Shown here piece after piece: positions 17,946 to 26,333 of a stretch of DNA of 64,000 nucleotides. This stretch comes from CAZCVI01 sp964502145 (lineage in GTDB: Bacteria; Acidobacteriota; Aminicenantia; UBA2199): the NCBI GenBank assembly GCA_964502145.1, contig CAZCVI010000015.1, forward strand, positions 40,034 to 104,033, in the 5' to 3' direction. Position 1 is the first letter of the stretch. Each line of letters starts with the position of its first letter. The notes under the pieces are model-generated. The model saw only the letters and a list, made by a program, of their open reading frames with translations. It made no database searches and was not told the DNA's origin. Both the position numbers and the translations under genes were made by a program.

Positions 17946-17974
17946 TTGAATTTTCCCTGCATTTCTGGTACTCT
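17946..17974 (+). promoter_or_regulatory. Promoter of arfB, leaderless configuration
   Basis: TTGAAT, 17-nt spacer, TACTCT, then only six bases (17975-17980) to the ATG. Transcription would start at or within a base of the start codon. No Shine-Dalgarno sequence. Confidence 0.7.
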
Positions 17975-17980
17975 TTATAT

Positions 17981-18400
17981 ATGATACATGTAACCGGGAC
18001 AATTTATCTTGATGAACAGGAGCTTAGCGAGACATTTGTGCGGTCCTCTGGACCCGGAGGTCAGAATGTCAATAAAGTTTCCACTGCCGTACAATTGCGC
18101 TTTGATGTGCAACAATCACCCTCATTGCCCGAAGATGTACGGCAACGGTTGAAAAAACTGGCTGGGAAACGGTTGACTTCAGAGGGTGTACTGGTTATTG
18201 ATGCCCGGCGTTTTCGTTTTCAGGAACGCAATCGTCAGGATGCCTTGGAACGACTCCTCGAACTGATCCGCCAAGCCACAATCAAGCCAAAACCACGGCG
18301 CAAAACCACCCCCACCTTGTCTTCCAAGGTCAAACGCATGGATTCCAAGCGTATTCAGGGCGAAAAAAAACGCCTCCGCCAACCACCACTGGCCGATTAA
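17981..18400 (+). CDS. arfB: Peptidyl-tRNA hydrolase ArfB (YaeJ) for ribosome rescue
   Basis: A 139-residue release-factor-like protein that frees ribosomes stalled at the end of non-stop mRNA. It has the catalytic GGQ in SSGPGGQNVNKVST, and a basic C-terminal tail rich in Lys/Arg (about 105-139) that would enter the empty mRNA channel. It lacks the codon-recognition domains of RF1/RF2, as expected. No ribosome-binding site: the start codon sits seven bases after a -10 box. Confidence 0.94.
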   Translation: MIHVTGTIYLDEQELSETFVRSSGPGGQNVNKVSTAVQLRFDVQQSPSLPEDVRQRLKKLAGKRLTSEGVLVIDARRFRFQERNRQDALERLLELIRQATIKPKPRRKTTPTLSSKVKRMDSKRIQGEKKRLRQPPLAD

Positions 18401-18471
18401 AAAAGGTGGGTTTGGAAACCGCATTTTATCGCTTTTATTATAAACCGACCCATTTGAAATATCGTTTTGTC

Positions 18472-18501
18472 TTGACAAATGACTGCAAATTATTCTATAC
18501 T
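18472..18501 (+). promoter_or_regulatory. Promoter of ftsK
   Basis: Consensus TTGACA (18472-18477), 18-nt spacer, TATACT (18496-18501), 23 bases before the ftsK ATG. The leader is a short A/T-rich stretch without a clear Shine-Dalgarno site. Confidence 0.7.
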
Positions 18502-18524
18502 TTACTTTGTTATAAAAAAAAAAT

Positions 18525-21065
18525 ATGAAAAACGAAATAAAACAACTGACTGCGGATACTGGCGAAACTGCTAAAACACCCAATGAACTACTGCTGAAAA
18601 ATGAAATCGTGGGTATTATCCTCCTTTTTATTTCCATCTTTCTTATTTTCAGCGTTGTCAGTTACACCCCCACCGACCCCAGTTTCTTTAATTCCACCCC
18701 TGATAAACTCGTAGAGAACTACGGTGGCCCGGCTGGCGCTCAACTTTCAGCCATTCTTTTTAATCTTTTTGGTTACTCTTCGTTAATACTGTTGTTTTAT
18801 ATCCTGTTCATGTCCAGTTTTTTCCTCTTTAATAAAAAAGTCAGCAATGTTCTGACCAAGAGTGCCGGTTATCTGCTGTTGCTTTTTTCATCCGCCGCTT
18901 TTATTTCCACTGTTATACCCTATGCCACTATCGGGGGCACCGCCATCAAATCCGGCGGTATTATCGGCTATTTTCTCAATGACTTTCTGCAAGGTGAAAT
19001 CAAACTATTCTTTTCCGCGCTTTTTTTCTTCGTGTTGATCCTTATTTCGTTAATCCTGGTGGCGAAACTCTCATTGCGCAGGATTGGCGCTTTCCTCGGG
19101 CGCGTGTTATTACGGCTCATGGGCAAGGTTTCCCTCGCTTTTAAAGAACGGTACAACAATTACCAGAAAAATAAGCGGGTAAAGCGGATTGAAAATAAAT
19201 ACAATGCCGAGACCAAGCTGGCTGAAAAGAACATGGTGGTTGAAACCCACTCCTTCAACAACTTCAACACCCCGGTGAATAAAGGAAATAAAGGCAACAT
19301 GGCGAATGCCCGTGATGTCAATGAAGCCAATGACGCGGATGACGCCGATGATGTCGATAATGTGGATGATTTTATTGATCAAGATGATATTGATGCGATC
19401 AATAATATATTTATAAAAGATAAAAAAGAGGCGATAGTTGATAACGATGTGAAAGCCGATAAGGATGATTTGGATTGGGTAAAACAGTTTAAAGAGAGTG
19501 CTGCGAATAAACAGAAAAAACTGTCTGTAAGGCAGCCCAGTAAAATCCCCGAAGAGGGATCATTGTTTGCCGATTTTAAAGAAATTGCAGTCACTTCCAG
19601 TGGTTATCAGGCCCCCCCTCTCAGTTACCTGGATGCTCCAACCCAGCGCAGTCAAATTGATTTCAAAGAATTAGAAGATAAAAAAGAGGAACTATCCCGG
19701 CGTCTGACCGAGTTTAAGATTCGCGGGGAGATCGTGGAATATACCCCCGGACCAGTCATCACTACCTATGAATTTGTTCCCGATACCGGTGTTAAAGTCA
19801 AAGACGTCACCAATCTCTCCGAGGATCTCGCCCTGGTAGCCCGTGCGCAATACGTTCGCATTGAACGAATCCTGGGTAAAAAAGCCATTGGTATCGAAAT
19901 TCCCAATAAAAAACGGGAGATCATCCATCTCCGTGAAATTCTGGAATCCGAACAATACCAAAAATCCCGCTCCCCCCTCACTATCGGACTGGGAAAAAGC
20001 AAAAACGGCGAGATGTTTATCACCGACCTGCGGGAAATGCCCCATCTGATCGTTGCCGGTGCTACTGGTAGCGGGAAAAGCGTGGCCATCCATACCATAC
20101 TATTGAGTATTTTATATAAGTCCTCGCCCGATATAGTCAAGTTGATTCTTATCGATCCCAAACGCGTGGAGCTCGCTTTATACAATACCCTGCCCCACCT
20201 ATTAACACCCGTGGTAGTGAATACCAAGCTGGCCAAGAATGCATTGGACTGGGCCGTTTTCGAAATGGAGAACCGCTATAAAAAATTGGCTCTACTCCAA
20301 GTTCGTAGCCTCGAACAATACAATAAAAAACTCGAACTGTTAATACAGACCGAAAACGATGAAGAACTCGATAAATTAGAGGACATTGAGATCATCCCTT
20401 ATATTGTCATCGTCATCGACGAATTTGCCGACCTCATGATGGAATCTTCCAAGGAAATTGAAAGCGATGTGGCCCGTATTGCCCAGAAAGCACGGGCCGT
20501 GGGTATTCACCTCATCCTTGCCACCCAGAGACCCTCCGTGGACGTTATCACCGGTACCATTAAAAACAATTTTCCCTCCCGCATTGCCCTGGCTGTTCCT
20601 TCCAAACATGATTCCCGTACTATTATCGATGTTATGGGCGCCGAGAAATTGTTGGGCAATGGCGACATGCTGTTCCTACCCCCTAAAACCGCCACCCTGG
20701 TACGGCTCCATTGTGCCTATGTTTCCGAGGAGGAAACTCTGCGCGTAGTCAACTATCTCTCCAAAACCGGACGCCCCAAATTTAATACCCAGGTTGTGAA
20801 ACCGAGAAACGCCGATGATGACGAAGAGCTCGATAAAGAAATGGACGACATGTTTTTTGAATCCGCCGAGATAGTGATTAATACCGGTCAGGCTTCCGCT
20901 TCCTACTTGCAACGGAAAATGAGCATCGGCTACGCCAGGGCTGGACGGTTGATCGATCAATTGCAGGCCCATGGCGTTGTCAGCCCCTCGGATTCCAAAA
21001 ATAAACGGGAAATCCTAATGACACTTGAAGATCTCAGGGAATTGCGCAAAATAGGAGCAGAATGA
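18525..21065 (+). CDS. ftsK: DNA translocase FtsK/SpoIIIE
   Basis: Septal DNA pump that clears and decatenates chromosome termini during division. 846 residues: four N-terminal membrane helices (about 28-200), a short variable linker, then the RecA-like motor with Walker A GATGSGKS and Walker B (VIVIDEFADL). It ends in a gamma winged-helix domain (about 785-846) that reads KOPS-type orienting sequences. The linker holds an acidic run of three-residue steps (NDA, DDA, DDV, DNV) encoded by 9-nt tandem units at 19317-19370. The linker is much shorter than in E. coli FtsK. Confidence 0.95.
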   Translation: MKNEIKQLTADTGETAKTPNELLLKNEIVGIILLFISIFLIFSVVSYTPTDPSFFNSTPDKLVENYGGPAGAQLSAILFNLFGYSSLILLFYILFMSSFFLFNKKVSNVLTKSAGYLLLLFSSAAFISTVIPYATIGGTAIKSGGIIGYFLNDFLQGEIKLFFSALFFFVLILISLILVAKLSLRRIGAFLGRVLLRLMGKVSLAFKERYNNYQKNKRVKRIENKYNAETKLAEKNMVVETHSFNNFNTPVNKGNKGNMANARDVNEANDADDADDVDNVDDFIDQDDIDAINNIFIKDKKEAIVDNDVKADKDDLDWVKQFKESAANKQKKLSVRQPSKIPEEGSLFADFKEIAVTSSGYQAPPLSYLDAPTQRSQIDFKELEDKKEELSRRLTEFKIRGEIVEYTPGPVITTYEFVPDTGVKVKDVTNLSEDLALVARAQYVRIERILGKKAIGIEIPNKKREIIHLREILESEQYQKSRSPLTIGLGKSKNGEMFITDLREMPHLIVAGATGSGKSVAIHTILLSILYKSSPDIVKLILIDPKRVELALYNTLPHLLTPVVVNTKLAKNALDWAVFEMENRYKKLALLQVRSLEQYNKKLELLIQTENDEELDKLEDIEIIPYIVIVIDEFADLMMESSKEIESDVARIAQKARAVGIHLILATQRPSVDVITGTIKNNFPSRIALAVPSKHDSRTIIDVMGAEKLLGNGDMLFLPPKTATLVRLHCAYVSEEETLRVVNYLSKTGRPKFNTQVVKPRNADDDEELDKEMDDMFFESAEIVINTGQASASYLQRKMSIGYARAGRLIDQLQAHGVVSPSDSKNKREILMTLEDLRELRKIGAE

Positions 21066-21139
21066 CTCCCTGCAATCGGATGAATCAGATGATCATGATA
21101 ATCATTATACGAAATATTCGAAAAATGTTGCAAAGAGAA

Positions 21140-21168
21140 TTGCATTTTTCCTTTCTTGCTGATAAAAT
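21140..21168 (+). promoter_or_regulatory. Promoter of kdsA operon, leaderless configuration
   Basis: TTGCAT, 17-nt spacer, TAAAAT (21163-21168), then six bases to the kdsA ATG. The predicted transcription start coincides with the start codon. Confidence 0.65.
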
Positions 21169-21174
21169 CATAAA

Positions 21175-21990
21175 ATGAAATTTAATTATAAAGTGGACAA
21201 AGTTGAAATAAGAAGTGACCAACTATTCTGTATTCTTGGTCCCTGTGTCATTGAAGGCGAATCCTTCACCCTCCAACTCGCTTCCCAATTAAAAGAAATA
21301 ACCGCCGAGGTGGGCCTACCCTTTATTTTTAAGGCCTCTTTTGATAAAGCCAATCGTTCTTCCATTGACTCTTATCGTGGTCCTGGCATAGTCGAGGGGT
21401 TGCGCATCCTGCGCCGTGTCAAAGAGGAACTGGACCTGCCCGTATTGACCGATATCCACGAACCCTGGCAAGCGGAACTGGCAGCCGCTGCCGTATCTGT
21501 TATCCAGATACCCGCCTTCTTGTGCCGACAAACTGACCTGCTGGTTGCGGCTGGCAAAACCGGATTACCCATCAATGTAAAAAAAGGACAATTTATGGCT
21601 GCCGAGGATATGGAGTTTGTGAAGAATAAAATTGAATCCACCAGTAATACCCGGATCATCCTGACCGAGCGCGGAACTTTTTTTGGTTACCGCAACCTGG
21701 TCGTGGATTTTAGGAATATTATGCTGATGAAACGGACTGGCTTGCCCGTGGTGATGGATGTCACCCATGCCGTGCAGAAGCCCAGTGCCGCTGGTGGCGT
21801 TTCCGGTGGCGAACCTGAATTTATACCCATGATTGCCTCTGCCGGGGTCGTTGCGGGCGCGGACGGCGTGTTCATGGAAGTTCACCCCAACCCTCCTGCT
21901 GCTCTCTCCGATGGCAGCAATGCCCTGGATTTAAAAAAATTAAAAACCCTGTTAATCCGGTTGAAAAAATTATATAATATAAACCAATGA
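21175..21990 (+). CDS. kdsA: 3-deoxy-8-phosphooctulonate synthase
   Basis: Condenses phosphoenolpyruvate with arabinose-5-phosphate to make Kdo-8-phosphate, a lipopolysaccharide precursor; cytoplasmic TIM barrel. Full length (271 residues). Signatures: GPCVIEGE near the N-terminus, FKASFDKANRSS, TDIHE, and VMDVTHAVQKPS. The Cys in GPCVIE, where E. coli has Asn, places it in the metal-dependent class, as in Aquifex. First gene of kdsA-kdsD-kdsC. Confidence 0.96.
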   Translation: MKFNYKVDKVEIRSDQLFCILGPCVIEGESFTLQLASQLKEITAEVGLPFIFKASFDKANRSSIDSYRGPGIVEGLRILRRVKEELDLPVLTDIHEPWQAELAAAAVSVIQIPAFLCRQTDLLVAAGKTGLPINVKKGQFMAAEDMEFVKNKIESTSNTRIILTERGTFFGYRNLVVDFRNIMLMKRTGLPVVMDVTHAVQKPSAAGGVSGGEPEFIPMIASAGVVAGADGVFMEVHPNPPAALSDGSNALDLKKLKTLLIRLKKLYNINQ

Positions 21991-22000
21991 ATAAGAGCCA

Positions 22001-22966
22001 ATGAATGTGATGAATATCGTAGAAATCGGCAAAAAGGTATTACGTATTGAAGCGAATGCGATTGAAGATGCAATCGACCGGATTGACACAAAATTTGAAA
22101 CCGCGGTGAATCTCCTTTATGAAACAAAAGGACGTGTGGTGACCACTGGCATGGGCAAGTCTGGTTTGATTGCCCGTAAAATTTCCGCTACCCTCACCTC
22201 CACCGGTACTCCTTCCACCTTTCTCCATCCCTCAGAGGCCTTGCACGGCGATATTGGGATCATTCACAGCGATGACGTCGTGATTGCTCTCTCCAGTAGC
22301 GGTGAAACCTTCGAGGTGATCCGCATGTTGGATTATATCAAACGTATCGGCGTACCATTGGTGGGACTGGTAGGAAATATCACCTCCACCCTGGCCCGGG
22401 AAAGTGATGTCTTTTTAGATTGTAGTATTGAAAGTGAAGCGTGCCCTATCGGCTTGGTACCTTCTACTTCTACTACGCTCACCCTGGCTATCGGTGATGC
22501 CCTTTCCATCGCCTTGATGGAAAAAAAGGGCTTTAGCGAGGAAGATTTCAAATTCTACCATCCTGGTGGTGCCATTGGGAAGAAATTACTCAAGGTCAAA
22601 CACCTGATGCACAGTGGTACTGACTTACCTATCGCACGGCTTGACTCCCCCATGCAAGAAGTTCTCAATACGATTAACGAGAAAAAATTCGGGGTGGCCA
22701 TCGTGGTGGATACCGATATGTCTGTTAAAGGTGTTATTACCGATGGAGATTTAAGACGGTGTTTTATCAAAGGCCTGGATTTTTCCAGGACCACGGCCAT
22801 TCAATGCATGACTCCCAACCCATTGAATATCAGCGAAGACCATCTGGCCGTGGAAGCAATAAAAATAATGGAAGACCACCATGTGACTTCACTGGTGGTG
22901 GTTGAGGACACGCATTTAAAAGGTTTGCTGCATTTACATGATTTATGGCGAACGGAGATGATATAA
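22001..22966 (+). CDS. kdsD: Arabinose-5-phosphate isomerase
   Basis: Converts ribulose-5-phosphate to arabinose-5-phosphate, the substrate of KdsA. 321 residues: N-terminal SIS sugar-isomerase domain (GMGKSGLIARKISATLTSTG) and two C-terminal CBS domains (about 205-321) that commonly sense nucleotides. It starts 10 bp after kdsA and its stop overlaps the kdsC start (TAATG), so the three Kdo genes are one transcript. Confidence 0.95.
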   Translation: MNVMNIVEIGKKVLRIEANAIEDAIDRIDTKFETAVNLLYETKGRVVTTGMGKSGLIARKISATLTSTGTPSTFLHPSEALHGDIGIIHSDDVVIALSSSGETFEVIRMLDYIKRIGVPLVGLVGNITSTLARESDVFLDCSIESEACPIGLVPSTSTTLTLAIGDALSIALMEKKGFSEEDFKFYHPGGAIGKKLLKVKHLMHSGTDLPIARLDSPMQEVLNTINEKKFGVAIVVDTDMSVKGVITDGDLRRCFIKGLDFSRTTAIQCMTPNPLNISEDHLAVEAIKIMEDHHVTSLVVVEDTHLKGLLHLHDLWRTEMI

Positions 22967-23526
22967 TGGATCAAAAAGAATTGGCCAGAAAAGTAAAATT
23001 ACTCATCATGGATGTAGACGGTACACTCTCGGACGGAAGATTTTTTATGCATCCGGACGGTAGTATCATGAAGTCCTTTGACGTTAAAGACGGAACCGGG
23101 ATCATTTTTGCAGGACTGGCCGGGATTAAAACCGCGATTATTACAGGAAAGACCTCGGAAGCAGTCAGGCGACGGGCCCAGGAATTGCAAGTCGATGATT
23201 ACTTCGAGGGTGTCCGCGATAAGACCGGACCCTTTTATGAACTGTTGGTTAAATATGGCTTGAAAAAAGAAGAAGTCGCGTACATCGGCGATGATATCGG
23301 TGATGCCGAGGTCATGGGCATGGTGGGTTTTTCCGCCGCCGTGGGCGATGCTCACCCCCTTATAAAACGAATCTCCCATTATATCGCCAAACGATATGGT
23401 GGTAGAGGGGCCGTCAGAGAACTGATCGATTTTATCCTGGATGTCCAGGAAAAGTGGCCTGAAATCTTCACTAAATTAAAAAACACTGAGAATTCAGACG
23501 AAATTATGCAGAAGATCAATTCCTGA
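22966..23526 (+). CDS. kdsC: 3-deoxy-manno-octulosonate-8-phosphatase
   Basis: HAD-type phosphatase that removes phosphate from Kdo-8-phosphate; 186 residues, capless tetramer family. The nucleophile motif is DVDGTLSDG; GDDIGDAEVM is the metal-binding motif. I chose the ATG at 22966 overlapping the kdsD stop, with GGAG seven bases upstream; an upstream in-frame start is buried in kdsD. kdsB is not in this window. Confidence 0.95.
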   Translation: MDQKELARKVKLLIMDVDGTLSDGRFFMHPDGSIMKSFDVKDGTGIIFAGLAGIKTAIITGKTSEAVRRRAQELQVDDYFEGVRDKTGPFYELLVKYGLKKEEVAYIGDDIGDAEVMGMVGFSAAVGDAHPLIKRISHYIAKRYGGRGAVRELIDFILDVQEKWPEIFTKLKNTENSDEIMQKINS

Positions 23527-23542
23527 TACCCGTTGCTGGCTA

Positions 23543-24226
23543 TTAAACCAGCATAGGCATCAACTCCGCTGGGCGACGGATAAGTTTTTTCGCCCCGTTT
23601 TCCAGAAGTTCTGGTGCTTCCCTGAACCCCCACAATACCCCTACCGGAACCATTCTGGCTCGAACCGCGGTTTGCATATCAATGCCGCTGTCGCCCACAA
23701 ATACCGTTTCTTTTGGTTCGCAGTCCATCACTGCCGCAATTTCCAGCGCCGCATCCGGGGCTGGTTTGGCTGGCACTCCTTCCCGGGCACCCCGCACCAC
23801 CGTGAACCCAAAATCCCCCAATAATGTCTGCACCATCAACCGGGTAAAATCATCCGATTTATTCGACAATACAGCCATCTTTATTTTTTTCTCACACATT
23901 TCACCAAGCAGCTCTCTGATTCCCGGATAAAGAGACGTCCCCTGCGGCCATGTTTTCCCGTAGAAAAACCGGTAGCGTACCACCATTTCTTCCAGTTGCC
24001 ACCCTTTCTCTTCTGCCTGCTGTCCTGTTGCCATGGTCTGCCAGTTCGATGGCAGAACACGTTTAATCAATTCGACAATACCCTCCCCGACAAAATTCCG
24101 GTAACTTTCCAATGGATGTTTTGGAAAATTCATTTCCGCCAGTAACCCGTTGGCTGCATCGGCAATCCCTGGTAGCGAATCCAGCAACGTGCCGTCCAGA
24201 TCAAATATAACCCCTTTATAGTTCAT
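23543..24226 (-). CDS. Phosphoglycolate phosphatase-like HAD hydrolase
   Basis: A 227-residue HAD-superfamily phosphatase with the Gph/PGMB-like alpha-helical cap. Motif I FDLDGTLLDS, motif II region AVLSNKSDDF, motif III Lys in PAKPAPDAAL, motif IV VGDSGIDMQTA. Phosphoglycolate is the usual substrate of the closest family, but the group is promiscuous. AAGGAGC precedes the ATG. Convergent with kdsC, with only 16 bp between stops. Confidence 0.88.
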   Translation of the reverse strand: MNYKGVIFDLDGTLLDSLPGIADAANGLLAEMNFPKHPLESYRNFVGEGIVELIKRVLPSNWQTMATGQQAEEKGWQLEEMVVRYRFFYGKTWPQGTSLYPGIRELLGEMCEKKIKMAVLSNKSDDFTRLMVQTLLGDFGFTVVRGAREGVPAKPAPDAALEIAAVMDCEPKETVFVGDSGIDMQTAVRARMVPVGVLWGFREAPELLENGAKKLIRRPAELMPMLV

Positions 24227-24650
24227 TGTTTGCTCCTTGATTTTTGCTTGAATTTTTGCATGAACGAATTATTATTATAACACGGGTCGCGGATAATTCG
24301 GGCAAATTCGTATGTATCTATTCAGTTTTTTGGACGGCACTATCCTTCCCAGTTGCCTTGAAATCATTTATGGATTAAAAATAAGTGCTGGAAGGGTTGT
24401 AGTGCTGATGCATCGGGGGCGTAATTTGCGCCACATTTGCTCTAATTTGTTAAATGGAGTATCAAAAAAAAGGGAGATTCAGTTCCAGAACCTGACGGTT
24501 TTAACTAAAAGTTGACCGTTCACCTTATTTTGTAGAACCGCCACCATATTTTGCTCTCCGTTCACCTTCCAACCCCGGCGGTTCACCATATTTTACTCAA
24601 CCGTCACCCTTTTAGGCGGCAGTTCACCTTCCAAACCTCTCCGTTCAGCC

Positions 24651-24733
24651 TTTTTTGTAGAATCGTGAGCAATAAAACCCGGCGGTTGAGTATTTTTTGT
24701 GGAATCGAAGGCAATAAAACCCGGCGGTTGAAT
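24651..24733. repeat. Direct repeat of about 42 bp (two copies)
   Basis: TTTTTTGTRGAATCG followed by GCAATAAAACCCGGCGGTTGA occurs twice head to tail (24651-24692 and 24693-24733), with more diverged relatives on both sides containing GGCGGTTCACC and CCGTTCACCTTCCAA. Confidence 0.75.
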
Positions 24734-24813
24734 TTTTTTTGGGTTTTGGTCATCGTTCAACCCGGCCATTGAGTGATTTTTGTTTTATCATTAGATAAAT
24801 AAAGGGATAAAAT

Positions 24814-24836
24814 AATACGCCAGGATGGCGCGTCTA
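24814..24836 (-). repeat. REP-like palindrome (GTAGACGCG family), copy 2
   Basis: On the minus strand: GTAGACGCGCCATCCTGGCG, then TATTATTTTATCCCT. The stem uses C-G where copy 1 has A-T and copy 3 has G-C, so pairing is preserved while the base changes. Confidence 0.8.
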
Positions 24837-24933
24837 CCCAAATCTATTTTCATTGGAAAATGTCATGATATGATTGAATCTCTAACGATGGCAATTCTCC
24901 TCGCAAAAAACTGAATAGATACATTTTTCAAAA

Positions 24934-24962
24934 TTGACAAAAGCAGGTCTTCAACTTATAAT
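24934..24962 (+). promoter_or_regulatory. Consensus promoter of hicB
   Basis: TTGACA, 17-nt spacer, TATAAT: a perfect sigma-70 match. The -35 box starts 10 bases after the CTGAATAGATACAT box. The predicted leader is about 65 nt and ends in AAGGAGGT. Confidence 0.8.
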
Positions 24963-25033
24963 GAATATTATGAAAAAAGACAATAGGAAAAAAATATCAG
25001 TTCACAACGCAAGGTATTCTAAGGAGGTACTCA

Positions 25034-25348
25034 ATGAAACTCACAGCACTAATTAGTCGTGAAGGGAATGGATATGTAGCATTAAACCCGGAAACGGATG
25101 TAGCCAGTCAAGGAAACACCGTAGAAGAAGCAAGGGATAACCTTAAGGAAGCATTGGAATTGTTTTTTGAATGCGCATCCCCAGCCGAGATAAACAGACG
25201 CTTGCATGGAGACTTTTTTATAACCCAAGTAGAGGTCGCATTGGAAACTTACAATCCATTATACGTCAATCCGCATTACCTCGGAGTGTTTTTGAATCAT
25301 AGAGATACAAAACAGAACTCCCAGCGAGTTTCTTGGAAACAAAACTAA
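25034..25348 (+). CDS. HicB-like antitoxin with an altered C-terminus
   Basis: Residues 1-73 match the small HicB-like family (start MKLTALISREGNGYVA, then DVASQGNTVEEARDNL, RRLHGDFF, QVEVAL). Such proteins normally end right after this last motif and partner the RNase toxin HicA. Here the frame runs on for about 30 residues through sequence that in another frame is the end of a hicA gene (25243-25302), so the tail is an out-of-frame scar. A perfect Shine-Dalgarno (AAGGAGGT) precedes the ATG. Whether the antitoxin is still useful without its toxin is unknown. Confidence 0.8.
   Translation: MKLTALISREGNGYVALNPETDVASQGNTVEEARDNLKEALELFFECASPAEINRRLHGDFFITQVEVALETYNPLYVNPHYLGVFLNHRDTKQNSQRVSWKQN
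25243..25302 (+). pseudogene. hicA remnant (C-terminal ~19 codons only)
   Basis: In the frame starting at 25243 the sequence reads GNLQSIIRQSALPRSVFES then stop. HicA toxins of this group typically end with a segment like GTLRSIIRQSGLPRSLFE. Everything N-terminal of it, including the catalytic His, is missing, and the join lies exactly at the end of the HicB homology. A single internal deletion explains this. Confidence 0.75.
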
Positions 25349-25375
25349 TGGGAAATTCATCGCCATATCAATAAA

Positions 25376-25404
25376 TTGACAGAGGATATTTTTTATACTA
25401 TAAT
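25376..25404 (+). promoter_or_regulatory. Perfect consensus promoter, leaderless configuration
   Basis: TTGACA (25376-25381), 17-nt spacer, TATAAT (25399-25404), then six bases to an ATG at 25411. Both hexamers match the sigma-70 consensus exactly. Confidence 0.8.
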
Positions 25405-25410
25405 ATCATC

Positions 25411-25566
25411 ATGACACAAAAGAACAGCATGACAACAACATTGTCCCGTATTCTTGAGGATGGTTACCAACTATCCGAGAACTACTTTCAGATGGAAATT
25501 AATAAGGCCACCGCCATCGAAACGATACCAACAGTCTTACAGCTCAACCATTATTGCCAATCATAG
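25411..25566 (+). CDS. Small unknown protein, 51 residues
   Basis: Starts MTQKNSMTTTLSRILEDGYQ and ends LNHYCQS. No family is recognised. Support comes from the perfect promoter placing the transcription start on its ATG, and from sitting 25 bp before the next gene. It could instead be a broken N-terminal piece of a longer protein. Confidence 0.45.
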   Translation: MTQKNSMTTTLSRILEDGYQLSENYFQMEINKATAIETIPTVLQLNHYCQS

Positions 25567-25591
25567 AAAAAGGCTGAAACGCTAACACACC

Positions 25592-26152
25592 ATGACTGGA
25601 ACAACCAGTGTTACCAATAAGATAAAAGTTGAAGATGTTTTCCAATTGGAAAGCAATCAAAATCAACTGACACGGTTGTACCGTTTTTTATCTTACCCCC
25701 AGAGTGGATTTATCCTGTGCCAAGTCAAATTAAAGGAACAAAACAAAATGTTCCATTTTTTTGAAAATACGCCCATGAAGGATTATATTTATATGCTGGA
25801 TATGGCTTCTCCACCCTTGAATCTCAGGGCATTACAAGAAAAGATCCACGAAATCAACGAAGGCAATGGGCCCCAACAAAAGATTATCTTTATTCATAAT
25901 ATTAAAGCCTGTATCACGGGTTTAGGCATGACTGTAGAAGAATATCTGGCACGGTTGAATTTTATCCGTGATTTTTTCGGTAATTTTAAGATCGTATTCG
26001 TCTTCTTTATGCCAGAAGACCTTCTCAGACTTTTTTTTCTCCATGCGTTTGATTTTTATGATTGGTTTAAAATTAAAGTGGTTTTTTTACCAGAGATCTT
26101 GCGTTTTTCTCCGGTAGAGGATAATGTGACGAATAATTTCGGTTTCGATTAG
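25592..26152 (+). CDS. Hypothetical protein, possible truncated NTPase-like domain
   Basis: 186 residues, no confident family. The middle (KIIFIHNIKACITGLGMT) and the following strand-helix pattern (FKIVFVFFMPEDLLRLFF, then FDFYDWFKIKVVF) resemble an NTPase-like domain without a P-loop. From memory, such a domain precedes TPR repeats in some long bacterial conflict proteins, where it ends in a segment about aspartate-phenylalanine-tryptophan. Here no TPR follows, so this may be a truncated relic. No ribosome-binding site is evident. Confidence 0.45.
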   Translation: MTGTTSVTNKIKVEDVFQLESNQNQLTRLYRFLSYPQSGFILCQVKLKEQNKMFHFFENTPMKDYIYMLDMASPPLNLRALQEKIHEINEGNGPQQKIIFIHNIKACITGLGMTVEEYLARLNFIRDFFGNFKIVFVFFMPEDLLRLFFLHAFDFYDWFKIKVVFLPEILRFSPVEDNVTNNFGFD

Positions 26153-26333
26153 CACTAAATCCACCATTAAATTCTCGACGCCTTTTTGGACAAAAAGGTT
26201 TGCTGTATCTCCATTAATAAAACCACCTCCAAAAAAGAAATATACACATAAGGTAACCAATCAGGCGAGGTACAAAAATATTTTCCCTCCTACTTGTTTT
26301 TATGGTAAAATAAACAACTCAGGAGTAGAAATT

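Larger units (their letters stand above)
24312..24924. repeat. Decayed element between inverted CTGAATAGATACAT boxes
   Basis: A 19-base sequence (TGTATCTATTCAGTTTTTT) at 24312-24330 recurs inverted at 24906-24924, bounding about 610 bp with no convincing gene. Inside are degenerate direct repeats rich in CCGGCGGTT and GTTCACC (24515-24780) and a reverse copy of the REP-like palindrome. It could be the remains of an insertion sequence with multiple terminal repeats (IS21-like ends have that look), but no transposase fragment is recognisable. Confidence 0.5.

Noticed and set aside
24312..24772. Two frames of 67 and 73 codons in the decayed region
   Set aside because: They run across direct repeats and inverted ends, have no start signals and resemble no protein.
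24970..25056. 28-codon frame in the hicB leader (possible leader peptide)
   Set aside because: It overlaps the hicB Shine-Dalgarno and start without its own site; nothing else supports translation.
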